This document shows positions 8,228-15,030 of a stretch of 64,000 bases of DNA, piece after piece (the first letter of the stretch is position 1; each line of letters starts with the position of its first letter). The position numbers and the translations under genes were made by a program. This DNA is from Thermoanaerobaculaceae bacterium (GTDB lineage Bacteria > Acidobacteriota > Thermoanaerobaculia > Thermoanaerobaculales > Thermoanaerobaculaceae), in assembly GCA_013388425.1 (NCBI GenBank), contig JACADV010000023.1:1-64000 (forward strand), in the 5' to 3' direction. The notes beneath the pieces were generated by a model. That model made no database searches. It saw nothing but the letters and a program-made list of their open reading frames with translations, and had not been told where the DNA came from.

Positions 8228-9348
8228 GACGGCTTCAAGCGGTGGTGGCGCAGGAAATCCATGAAGCGTTGGTAGTCGGAGGCCGGAAGGCCAAGAAGCG
8301 CCAGGAGCCTCTTGTAAGACCCGCCGGCCTTGGCGAGCCCGGAACGGATGATGTGCTGCACCTGGGCGCGGTTCAACTCCCGATCCAGAAACGCATCGTG
8401 GACCAGCCTCCAGAAGTCGCCGCGCACCAACAGCTCCCGCAGTACTTCGTCCTCCCGCCGCTTGCCCACAAAGCTTTCCTCGCCCAGAAGTTCCACGAAG
8501 TGCTCCGGACGGATGACCGTACCTTCGGCCATGGCGTAGCCCATGGTCACTACGCTCCCCAGCTCCCGGACGTTGCCCGGCCAGGGGTGACGGGCCAACA
8601 CGTCCCAGGCTTCCTGGGAGAGGGTCTTCGTCACGCCGTGGCGACGCTCCAGGCAGTAGAGCAGGAACTCCACCAGGTCCCGCCAGTCGTCGCCACGTTC
8701 CCGCAAGGGTGGCACCCAGAGCCGGAAGAAGCGCAGGCGGAAGTACAGGTCCTCGCGGAAACGGTCGCCGAAGCGCAGAGCTTCCAAAGGCCGGTTGGTG
8801 GCCGCCACGACCCGCACGTTGGCCTTGCGCATCCTGGAGTCGCCCAGGGCCTGGAACTCGCCGGTGGCCAAAGCCCGCAGCAGGAGTACCTGGGCGCTGG
8901 CGTGCAGATCCGCCACCTCGTCGAGGAAGATGACCCCTCCGTCCGCCAACTCGAACGCCCCCCTCCGGTCGGCCACCGCCCCGGTGAAACTCCCCCGTCT
9001 GTGCCCGAAGAGCTCGCTGACCATCAGGTTGCCGTCCTGGAACTGGGGACAGTTCACGGGGATGAAGGGCCCGCTCCGCTGCGGGGAGAGGAGATAGAGG
9101 GCCTTGGCCAGGAGCTCCTTGCCGGTGCCCGACTCGCCCAGGAGCAGAACCGGTTCGGGGAAGGGTGCCGCTTTGGCCACCCTCTCCAGCAGCTCGGCCA
9201 AGTGCTCGGAACGCCCGACCAGGGCCAGGCCCCCCTCTGCACCCCAGACGCGTCGCGAGAGACGGTAAACGGTGCGAGCCATGGGCAGCATCCACCGTTC
9301 CGGTGAGCTCGTTACCGGCGGCAACAACACGGCAGACCGGCCCATCAT
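8224..9348 (-). CDS. Sigma-54-dependent transcriptional activator, no receiver domain
   Basis: A 374-residue bacterial enhancer-binding protein. Walker A GESGTGKE is at 71-78, the sigma-54 contact loop reads GSFTGA at 119-124 (consensus GAFTGA) and Walker B VIFLDE is at 139-144. There is an ATNRPLE sensor I region and a C-terminal helical region (about 310-374, with LNRAQVQHIIRSGLAKAGGS) in the place of a Fis-type HTH. The N-terminus is only about 40 residues, without response-regulator, GAF or FHA domain. Control must therefore come from a partner or from expression level, as with PspF. The start at 9348 is preceded by AAGGGGGA. It lies upstream of, and in the same direction as, a lanthipeptide operon with a sigma-54 promoter, which is its likely target. 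It is divergent from a cNMP-FHA gene. Confidence 0.9.
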   Translation of the reverse strand: MMGRSAVLLPPVTSSPERWMLPMARTVYRLSRRVWGAEGGLALVGRSEHLAELLERVAKAAPFPEPVLLLGESGTGKELLAKALYLLSPQRSGPFIPVNCPQFQDGNLMVSELFGHRRGSFTGAVADRRGAFELADGGVIFLDEVADLHASAQVLLLRALATGEFQALGDSRMRKANVRVVAATNRPLEALRFGDRFREDLYFRLRFFRLWVPPLRERGDDWRDLVEFLLYCLERRHGVTKTLSQEAWDVLARHPWPGNVRELGSVVTMGYAMAEGTVIRPEHFVELLGEESFVGKRREDEVLRELLVRGDFWRLVHDAFLDRELNRAQVQHIIRSGLAKAGGSYKRLLALLGLPASDYQRFMDFLRHHRLKPS

Positions 9349-9362
9349 TGCCCGCTTCCCCC

Positions 9363-9391
9363 TTGACGGCCGTACATTCCTACCGTAGCGT
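9363..9391 (+). promoter_or_regulatory. Sigma-70-type promoter of the cNMP-FHA gene
   Basis: TTGACG (9363-9368), a 17-bp spacer and TAGCGT (9386-9391). The -35 matches at five of six positions and the -10 at three. The implied start is about 30 nt before the ATG at 9429. Confidence 0.45.
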
Positions 9392-9428
9392 GAAGCGGAG
9401 GCAGAACGCCACGTGGGAAGGGGCGGCG

Positions 9429-10181
9429 ATGAACCAACACCAGAACGCTCCTGAACTTGCTGACGTGCTGGAGCGTGTGCAGGCCGGCCACTTCGTGTTT
9501 CGAGCAGGCGAAGCGGGGGAGTACATGTACATCGTCCAGGAGGGCGAGGTGGAAATCCTTGCCCCTGGCGAGCCTGACCCCGTGCGGTTGGCCCTTTTCT
9601 CCGAGGGGGATTTCTTCGGGGAAATGGCGGTCCTCGAAGAGCTTCCCCGCACCGCCTCGGCGCGGGCTGTGACGGACTGTGCGCTGCTGCGCATCGACCG
9701 GGAAACTTTCGACCAGCTCATCCGCCACAACCCGGAAATTGCCGTCCGCATGCTCCGCAAGCTCTGCCAACGCCTGCGTGCCGCCCACACGCAGCTGCCG
9801 GAGGCTCCGCCGGAACCACCTCCCACCCCCGAACCTCGCGAGCCAGTTGCCCCCGCAGCGGCTCCCTACTTGCTGCACGAGCCCACCGGCACCCGCTACG
9901 TGCTGGCCCCCAGCGAAACCAACACGGTGGGGCGAAAGGATCCTGTCACGGGGCTCACCCCCACCGTGGACCTCGGCAGCATCGACACAAAGAAAACCAC
10001 CAGCCGCCGGCACGCGGCCATCTTCTTTCGCGGCGACGGCTGGTACGTGCGCGAAGAGGTGGGCGTTGCCAACGGCACCTTCGTCAACGGCAAGCGATTG
10101 ACGCCGGGCGAGCCTCACCCCCTGGTCCCTGGCGACCTGGTGCGCTTCGGCCTGGTGGAACTGGCGTTCCATCCGTCCTAG
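9429..10181 (+). CDS. Cyclic-nucleotide-binding domain plus FHA domain protein
   Basis: A 250-residue cytoplasmic protein. Residues 10-125 form a CRP-type cNMP-binding barrel (GEAGEYMYIVQEGEVEIL, then FFGEMAVLEELPRTASARA, the phosphate-binding cassette region with its Arg). There is no HTH, so it is not a CRP regulator. A Pro-rich linker (about 128-150) leads to an FHA domain at about 160-245 with VGRKD, TSRRH and NGTFVNGKRL, the phosphothreonine-binding residues. It probably links cyclic nucleotide or other small-ligand sensing to Ser/Thr phosphorylation. The start ATG at 9429 follows AAGGGGCGGCG. It is divergent from the sigma-54 activator, and its 3' end overlaps the STAS gene by 4 bp on the opposite strand. 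A role in controlling the receiverless activator is possible but not shown. Confidence 0.85.
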   Translation: MNQHQNAPELADVLERVQAGHFVFRAGEAGEYMYIVQEGEVEILAPGEPDPVRLALFSEGDFFGEMAVLEELPRTASARAVTDCALLRIDRETFDQLIRHNPEIAVRMLRKLCQRLRAAHTQLPEAPPEPPPTPEPREPVAPAAAPYLLHEPTGTRYVLAPSETNTVGRKDPVTGLTPTVDLGSIDTKKTTSRRHAAIFFRGDGWYVREEVGVANGTFVNGKRLTPGEPHPLVPGDLVRFGLVELAFHPS

Positions 10182-10588
10182 CTGCCTCCCCGCCGCTCGG
10201 CGCGGGCGAGCAACTGGCGCACCACCTCCGCCAGGGTTGCCAGCCGATCCCGCTGCGCCGTCGCTTCGATCGCCTCCCGCACCGAGGGCAACACTTTCAC
10301 CAGCCGCGCCACCCCGGACAGTTCGAGCAGTCGTGCCACTTCGGCGGTGGGAGCCGCGAGAGCAAAGGCCCCCCGTTGGCTCTCCACCCGCCGGGCCACC
10401 TGCAGGAACAGGCGCAGGGCATTGCTGCTCACCTGGGGACAGCGAGACAGATCGAACACCAGCCGCAAGCGGCTCTCGGAAAACAACTCCTCCAGTTGCT
10501 CCACGAGCGCAGGCAGGGCTTCAGCGTCCAGCTCCCGAGCGAGCGGGATGACCCGAGCACCACCTACCTCTTGCACGATCCACGTCAC
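10178..10588 (-). CDS. STAS-domain anti-sigma-factor-antagonist-like protein
   Basis: A 136-residue STAS domain protein. The motif LVFDLSRCPQVSSNALRLFL carries the Asp and the Ser-Ser pair found at the phosphorylation site of SpoIIAA/RsbV relatives; one of these Ser (near residue 54-55) is the likely regulatory site. The C-terminal helix (about 100-136) extends past the usual 105-110 residues. The start is a GTG at 10588. No anti-sigma kinase lies alongside, so the partner is unknown. It is convergent with the cNMP-FHA gene, with overlapping stops, and is followed on the same strand by nothing but intergenic DNA. Confidence 0.75.
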   Translation of the reverse strand: MTWIVQEVGGARVIPLARELDAEALPALVEQLEELFSESRLRLVFDLSRCPQVSSNALRLFLQVARRVESQRGAFALAAPTAEVARLLELSGVARLVKVLPSVREAIEATAQRDRLATLAEVVRQLLARAERRGGS

Positions 10589-10633
10589 GGCGCACCCCCG
10601 GGGCTCGCTAGGAGAGCCCGATGACGGTGCTGG

Positions 10634-11308
10634 CTAGAAGCGGATGGCAAGGCCGGTGCTCAACCACGTTTGGGTGAAGCGATCCTGGTAGGCGAAGGTG
10701 TACGAGCACGGGTCGCGGCAGTCGGGATTGGCAAAGGTGTAGGTGGAGCGCAGGTTTTCGTCGGTGTTGGCGGTCAGGTAGCGGCTTTCGAACCGGATCC
10801 CCAAATGCTCGGAAAGCTCCAGCTGCACACCCGCCCCCAGCGAGTAGGACGAAACCCTGTCCGACGGGATGGGCAGGAGGAAGTTGGCGTGAGTCAACCC
10901 CAGGGCCGCTGCCAGATGCCAGCGGGCTGGACCGTGCTTGACGAACCACAGGAAACCCAACTGGGCGGTGGTGAACTCCGCGTCCAGAATGTGGGTGCTG
11001 CCCGGCACCACGAAGCCTCCCGGCGTCTCACCGAACAGCCCCTGATCGTCCTTGAGCTGCGTGTCCTGCCGCTGCAGCAAGAGTTCCACAGCCAGGGATT
11101 GCCCTACCGGCACGTCAAGCCTCAAGCCGTAGGTACCGCTGGACGAGATATCCACGTCCAAGTCCTTGAACTGGAACGCCCGTTCCTGGACGAGCATCTG
11201 CCCACCCCAGGCGTAGCCCAACGTGGGTACCAGCTCCACCCGCGACGACTGGGCGGCGCCGGATGCAGCAAGCCCCAAGATACCCACGAGTCCCAGAATG
11301 CACCGCAT
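10634..11308 (-). CDS. Outer-membrane beta-barrel protein (porin-like)
   Basis: A 224-residue protein with a signal peptide (MRCILGLVGILGLAASGAAQ). It then shows alternating polar/hydrophobic strands, aromatic-girdle residues and a C-terminal phenylalanine (WLSTGLAIRF), the classic OmpA/OmpW-type barrel ending. The start at 11308 has AAGGAGGG upstream. Two cysteines in a loop (DCRDPCS, about residue 192-197) may form a disulphide. The length fits an 8-stranded barrel such as OmpW or an OmpX-like protein. The ligand cannot be deduced. It lies downstream of the pseudokinase gene in the same direction, with an 82-bp gap. Confidence 0.7.
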   Translation of the reverse strand: MRCILGLVGILGLAASGAAQSSRVELVPTLGYAWGGQMLVQERAFQFKDLDVDISSSGTYGLRLDVPVGQSLAVELLLQRQDTQLKDDQGLFGETPGGFVVPGSTHILDAEFTTAQLGFLWFVKHGPARWHLAAALGLTHANFLLPIPSDRVSSYSLGAGVQLELSEHLGIRFESRYLTANTDENLRSTYTFANPDCRDPCSYTFAYQDRFTQTWLSTGLAIRF

Positions 11309-11390
11309 GCGACCCTCCTTTTCTCGGGAAAAGCGTGGAAGCTTTCCCATCCCTCCAGCACGTGTACCGTGCCCTCCCAAGAAGCGATGG

Positions 11391-13766
11391 TCAGAACCCA
11401 AAGAGACCTCGCTTCCGTTTGACTTCCAGAGGCCTCTGCGGGCTACCCAGACTGCTCTGGTGGCCCGAGTGGTCCTCCGCCACCACGTAGATCTCCAGAT
11501 CCTCGTTGCCGTGGGCGGCCGGAACCACCTCGCCCACGTACGTGCCAATCGAGCTCTTGCTCATGGACAGGGAGTGGAAAGCCGCCTCGTTCTTCTTCCG
11601 GAAAAAGAGCGTGACGCTTGCCACCCCGTGATCGTCACTCACCTTGACCTCAAGCTTGGCCACCTGTCCCTTGGCGTACTCCCACTTGTACTTGGCCGTG
11701 GGGGGTGCCACCGTGGGCGGGAGCGCGTCCACAGCGGCCAACTGCTGGCTCAACTCCTCGCGAACGCGCGCCACCTCTGGAGCCGAGAGCTGTTCCGCAG
11801 CAAGCTGGTTGAGCAGAGCCAGGCCCTGCTCGGGCTTCCCCTCCTGTCCCAGACGGGAAGCCTTGGCCAAGAGGTTTCGAAGCTGCTCCTGCTTCACCTG
11901 CGCCTGGCGCACCCGCGCGAGCTCCTGGGCGAGACCAGGCCGAGCCGGCAGGAAACGTTCGAGGACGTGCAGCGAGGCGAGGGCGCGCTCGAAGTCACCT
12001 TGGCTCTCGAAGAGGCGAGCTTGCCCCTCCAGCGCCTGCGCCGCTCGCGCCTGGGCTTGCGCCACCTCCCGCGTGCCGGGGAACTGCTGCTCCAGGTCGT
12101 GCGCCTCGGCCAATACCTGCTCCCACCTCCGCGCCTTCTCTTCCTGGCCCAGCCGAGCGGCAGCCTGCTGCACCTGTCGCGCCTGGGCCAGGAGCTCCCG
12201 ATCCGAGGCCGAAAGGTCCTCCTCCGGCAGCTTCGCGGCCTCCACCTCCCGCACCGCCCGTCGCACCCCGGCCAGATCCCGGGCGTTCCAGGCGGCCCGC
12301 AGGGCGGCCAGCGCCCGGTCCCGTTCTGCCAGCCGCAGCTGGCCCTCCAGTTGCCGTTGGGCGGCCTGTTGCTCCACGGTGAGCGTCTCTGCGGCAAGTG
12401 CGGAGAGGATCTCTCGGACCCGAGGCAGCTCCCCGGCACGCAGAGCGTCCTGGCCCTCCTGCACGAGCTTCTCCGCCGCCGAGGGAAGCGGCGGGCGGGT
12501 GGCTGCCGCGGGGGGGCCGGTGGTCGCCGGGGGCGGAGTTGGCACGACCCCTACGCGAGCTCTCGCCGACAAGGAAAGCAGCACCACACTCCCTGCGCCG
12601 AGCAACAACCCGGCCGCGACCAAGAACCAAACCCACCGCCGCCGTTTCGCAGCGCCGGGAACTGCCGCTGGCGCAGCGGCACGCGGCGCGGCTGGCCCAC
12701 TCGCTGCCGCTAAGGGGGGCGGTGGGGGCGCTGGAGCCACCTCGGGCGGTGGGGGTGGTGGGGTCGCGGGCGACACCGGCACCTCGGGAGGCTGGGCTTG
12801 TGGCACTGGCGGCTCCGCGACAACCGACTCCGGTGCTTCTGGTGGCACTTCGCCCCCTTCGCCCTGCCGGGCTTCCTCCGCCTCGGCTGGCGGGACTCCC
12901 TCGGGGACCGGTTCGCCGGCCCCCTCGGGCTCGAGCACCACCGTTTCCCCCTCCCCCTCGAACGCCCCTCGCCCTGGACTTTCCTTTGCCAGACTCTCTT
13001 CCGGCACCGCCGCCACCAGCGCCTGGACGAGTTCGGGCACGGCCGCCGGGCGCTCGAAGGGGTCCTCGTGGAGGCATCGGGCCAGCGTGGCTTCCAGAGC
13101 CGCCACGTTTTCCAACTGCTTCTGGAGAAGGGGCGGCAGGCGCACCTGCGCCTCTTCTTCTGCAAAGCTCACCTCGGCGTCGAGGATGGCAGTGACCACG
13201 GACGCAAAGGAAAACACATCGCAGCGCTGCGGCTCTGGCACGTCCACCGCCTTGCGCAGTTCCGGTGCGGCAAAGGCAGCCCCCGTACTGGGCATGCGCA
13301 GAAACCCCCAGCCGAGACCCGTGAGGATGACCTCCTCTCCGGCCACCAACAAGTTGTCGGGAGCCAGGTTCAGGTGCGCCACTCCAATCTCGTGCAGGGT
13401 CCGCAAGCTGAGGCCAGCCCGTGCCAGCAACGAGACGGCTCCCTCCGGCGTCACGGCTGTAAGCTGCGTGAAGCGGGTTCCAGGTACAGGCGCGAAGATC
13501 AGAACGGCATGCTCCCCAGTCCATGCGGCGTCCCTGAGGGGAGCGGTACCTGCCGGCGCAGCGCTAGAGAGCGCGCTCACCGCCTTGAGGAAACGCTGGC
13601 GGTGGAGGTCTCCGACCCCGCTCCCCGCCAGTCGCAGCACCTTGGCAACCACACCCTCTCCGGACACCCGCACGCGCCCCCGATACACCACCGTCGCTTC
13701 CCGCGCTTGCAGCACCTCTTCGAGCGCGTAGGCTTCAGCGAGTCTCTCGTCGGGAAGCTGGTGCAT
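11391..13766 (-). CDS. Membrane-anchored Ser/Thr pseudokinase with coiled-coil extracellular region
   Basis: A 791-residue protein. Residues 10-260 have a Ser/Thr kinase fold: the VAIK-type Lys is kept (VVAKVL, Lys42), but the catalytic loop reads HLNLAPDN at 131-138 (Asp replaced by Asn) and DFG is replaced by TGLGWG at 149-154. It should not transfer phosphate by the usual mechanism. A Pro/Glu-rich juxtamembrane segment (about 275-375) precedes one membrane helix (WVWFLVAAGLLLGAGSVVLL, about 385-405). The outer part (about 420-690) is Ala/Glu/Arg-rich coiled coil, followed by a beta-sandwich-like domain (about 700-791) with DDHGVASVTLFFR. It is divergent from an FHA-domain gene, which suggests a scaffold or ligand-sensing role in phospho-signalling. 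Confidence 0.85.
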   Translation of the reverse strand: MHQLPDERLAEAYALEEVLQAREATVVYRGRVRVSGEGVVAKVLRLAGSGVGDLHRQRFLKAVSALSSAAPAGTAPLRDAAWTGEHAVLIFAPVPGTRFTQLTAVTPEGAVSLLARAGLSLRTLHEIGVAHLNLAPDNLLVAGEEVILTGLGWGFLRMPSTGAAFAAPELRKAVDVPEPQRCDVFSFASVVTAILDAEVSFAEEEAQVRLPPLLQKQLENVAALEATLARCLHEDPFERPAAVPELVQALVAAVPEESLAKESPGRGAFEGEGETVVLEPEGAGEPVPEGVPPAEAEEARQGEGGEVPPEAPESVVAEPPVPQAQPPEVPVSPATPPPPPPEVAPAPPPPPLAAASGPAAPRAAAPAAVPGAAKRRRWVWFLVAAGLLLGAGSVVLLSLSARARVGVVPTPPPATTGPPAAATRPPLPSAAEKLVQEGQDALRAGELPRVREILSALAAETLTVEQQAAQRQLEGQLRLAERDRALAALRAAWNARDLAGVRRAVREVEAAKLPEEDLSASDRELLAQARQVQQAAARLGQEEKARRWEQVLAEAHDLEQQFPGTREVAQAQARAAQALEGQARLFESQGDFERALASLHVLERFLPARPGLAQELARVRQAQVKQEQLRNLLAKASRLGQEGKPEQGLALLNQLAAEQLSAPEVARVREELSQQLAAVDALPPTVAPPTAKYKWEYAKGQVAKLEVKVSDDHGVASVTLFFRKKNEAAFHSLSMSKSSIGTYVGEVVPAAHGNEDLEIYVVAEDHSGHQSSLGSPQRPLEVKRKRGLFGF

Positions 13767-13817
13767 GCCCCTCCCCTTTCCCGCACTATTTACGGTGAAA
13801 TTTTACCACGGTCCAGC

Positions 13818-13845
13818 TTGACCCCGGCGGGGGAACTGCTACGAT
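13818..13845 (+). promoter_or_regulatory. Sigma-70-type promoter of the FHA gene
   Basis: TTGACC (13818-13823), 16-bp spacer, TACGAT (13840-13845). It lies in the divergent gap between the pseudokinase and the FHA gene and is placed about 70 nt before the ATG at 13914. Confidence 0.45.
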
Positions 13846-13913
13846 GGTGGAAAGGTCCGGAACGATGGACTCGATCACCAATGACCGTCGAACCTTCCCA
13901 CGAGGAGGATGCC

Positions 13914-14792
13914 ATGCTCCGGGAGCTAGAGGCGATCGACACGTCACCCATTGAGGAGCTGCAGGCCATCAAGTCCGAGCAGCTTACCCTCCAGGACAGG
14001 CTGGAACGCATGAAGGCCATGGAAAACCAGGTTTCCACAGAGGTCTACACCCGGGTACGCAACGACTACGAAGCTCGCTTTCTGGCGCTGGAGCGCCAGG
14101 CCCGTCCTCTCCTGGACAAGGCCCGGCAGGAGTACGCACGGCTCAAGGGCGTGATGACCGAACTGGAGAAGCGGTTGCACAGCGCCCAGCTCGCCAAGGA
14201 AGAGGTGGAGTTCCGCAACGCGCTCGGGGAGTACACGGAGACGCAGTTCGCCGAGCTGCTGGCCCAGACGGAAGGCGAGGTGAAGGAGGTCGAAGCTCAT
14301 ATCCTCGATGCGGGCGCCCTTCGCGAACGCTTCCTCTCCGCTGTCCTCTCGGAAGCGGAGCTGGAGGGAGGGGCCCCACCACAGGCCGCCGTGCCGCCCT
14401 CGGCGGGAGTACCGGCCGCTGTTCCGGAGGTCACTGCCCCTCTCCCCACGCCCGAATCGCCCGTGGAAGAGGCAGGCGCCACCATTGCCTTGCCCATGCC
14501 GCGGCTGCTGGTGGAGACGCCGGAAGGAGTCGTCCAGGAGTTCCAGCTCAAAGCGCAGGTCACCAGCATCGGTCGTTCCCCTCGCAACGACATCTGCATA
14601 CCCGAAGCCTCCGTGTCCCGCCAACACGCCGAGGTTTTCCTCACCGCTGCCGGCTACACCATCCGCGATCTCGGCTCGAACAACGGCGTGTTCGTGAACG
14701 ACCAGAAGGTCCTGGAACACCTCCTGAACTCGGGCGACGTCATCGAACTGGGGGCTCCAGGGTGGAGACTCACCTTCCTCGCCCCGGAGTGA
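13914..14792 (+). CDS. Coiled-coil protein with C-terminal FHA domain
   Basis: A 292-residue soluble protein. Residues 1-140 are helical and charged, with heptad-like spacing (LQAIKSEQLTLQDRLERM and onward), so probably an oligomerising coiled coil. A Pro/Ala/Val-rich linker covers about 150-190. The FHA domain (about 200-290) has SIGRSPRNDICIP, SVSRQHAEVFL and DLGSNNGVFVNDQKV, with the conserved Gly-Arg, Ser-x-x-His and Asn-Gly residues that bind phosphothreonine. The ATG at 13914 follows GAGGAGG by 6 nt. It is divergent from a membrane pseudokinase, and a functional pairing through phosphorylated partners is plausible. It is followed by the aromatic-biosynthesis leader region. Confidence 0.85.
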   Translation: MLRELEAIDTSPIEELQAIKSEQLTLQDRLERMKAMENQVSTEVYTRVRNDYEARFLALERQARPLLDKARQEYARLKGVMTELEKRLHSAQLAKEEVEFRNALGEYTETQFAELLAQTEGEVKEVEAHILDAGALRERFLSAVLSEAELEGGAPPQAAVPPSAGVPAAVPEVTAPLPTPESPVEEAGATIALPMPRLLVETPEGVVQEFQLKAQVTSIGRSPRNDICIPEASVSRQHAEVFLTAAGYTIRDLGSNNGVFVNDQKVLEHLLNSGDVIELGAPGWRLTFLAPE

Positions 14793-14802
14793 GCCCTCAC
14801 AG

Positions 14803-14831
14803 TTGACAGCCGCGCGGCAGCGTGGCAGCAT
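14803..14831 (+). promoter_or_regulatory. Promoter of the aromatic-amino-acid leader transcript
   Basis: A perfect -35 TTGACA (14803-14808), a 17-bp spacer and CAGCAT (14826-14831; three of six -10 matches). The predicted start falls at about 14838-14839, on the first base of the leader ORF, so the leader would be translated from a leaderless mRNA. Confidence 0.5.
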
Positions 14832-14838
14832 CCCGCCG

Positions 14839-14916
14839 ATGCTGCGGGGAAGCGCGAGCCACCGCCTGTTTGGCGAGTTCACCTTTGCCGTCGGGGAGAG
14901 TCTGCCCGGCGGCTAA
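14839..14916 (+). CDS. Putative Phe-containing leader peptide
   Basis: A 25-codon ORF opening ATG CTG CGG and ending GGC GGC TAA. Phe codons occur at positions 11, 14 and 16 (the segment LFGEFTF). A strong terminator hairpin begins 23 nt after its stop, and the next gene makes prephenate and DAHP. Size, Phe cluster and position match a transcription attenuator of the pheA type, though the Phe density is lower than in enteric leaders. No ribosome site precedes it; translation from a leaderless start is assumed. It is too short for coding statistics to settle. Confidence 0.45.
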   Translation: MLRGSASHRLFGEFTFAVGESLPGG

Positions 14917-14939
14917 CGTTTGCAACTCCCGCAAGGGCA

Positions 14940-14978
14940 GGCCCTCCCCCACCACCGGGGGAGGGCCTTCGTGTTTTT
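14940..14978 (+). terminator. Hairpin plus T-tract, likely attenuator terminator
   Basis: A perfect 11-bp inverted repeat (arms 14940-14950 and 14957-14967, loop ACCACC) is followed by TTCGTGTTTTT. It lies 53 nt before the start of the aromatic fusion gene, so it must be read through for expression. The GGGGAG at 14893-14898 inside the leader ORF can pair with CTCCCC in the left arm (14944-14949), an alternative structure that would block the terminator. Confidence 0.7.
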
Positions 14979-15030
14979 CGGGCGGACTCGCAAGGCAACG
15001 ATCCCCACGCGGCACGAGGAGGGGAGTCCC

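Noticed and set aside
14934-14978. T-box or riboswitch before the aromatic gene
   Set aside because: No T-box (AGGGTGG-type) sequence or specifier-loop architecture is visible, and the region is too short; a leader-peptide attenuator explains it better.
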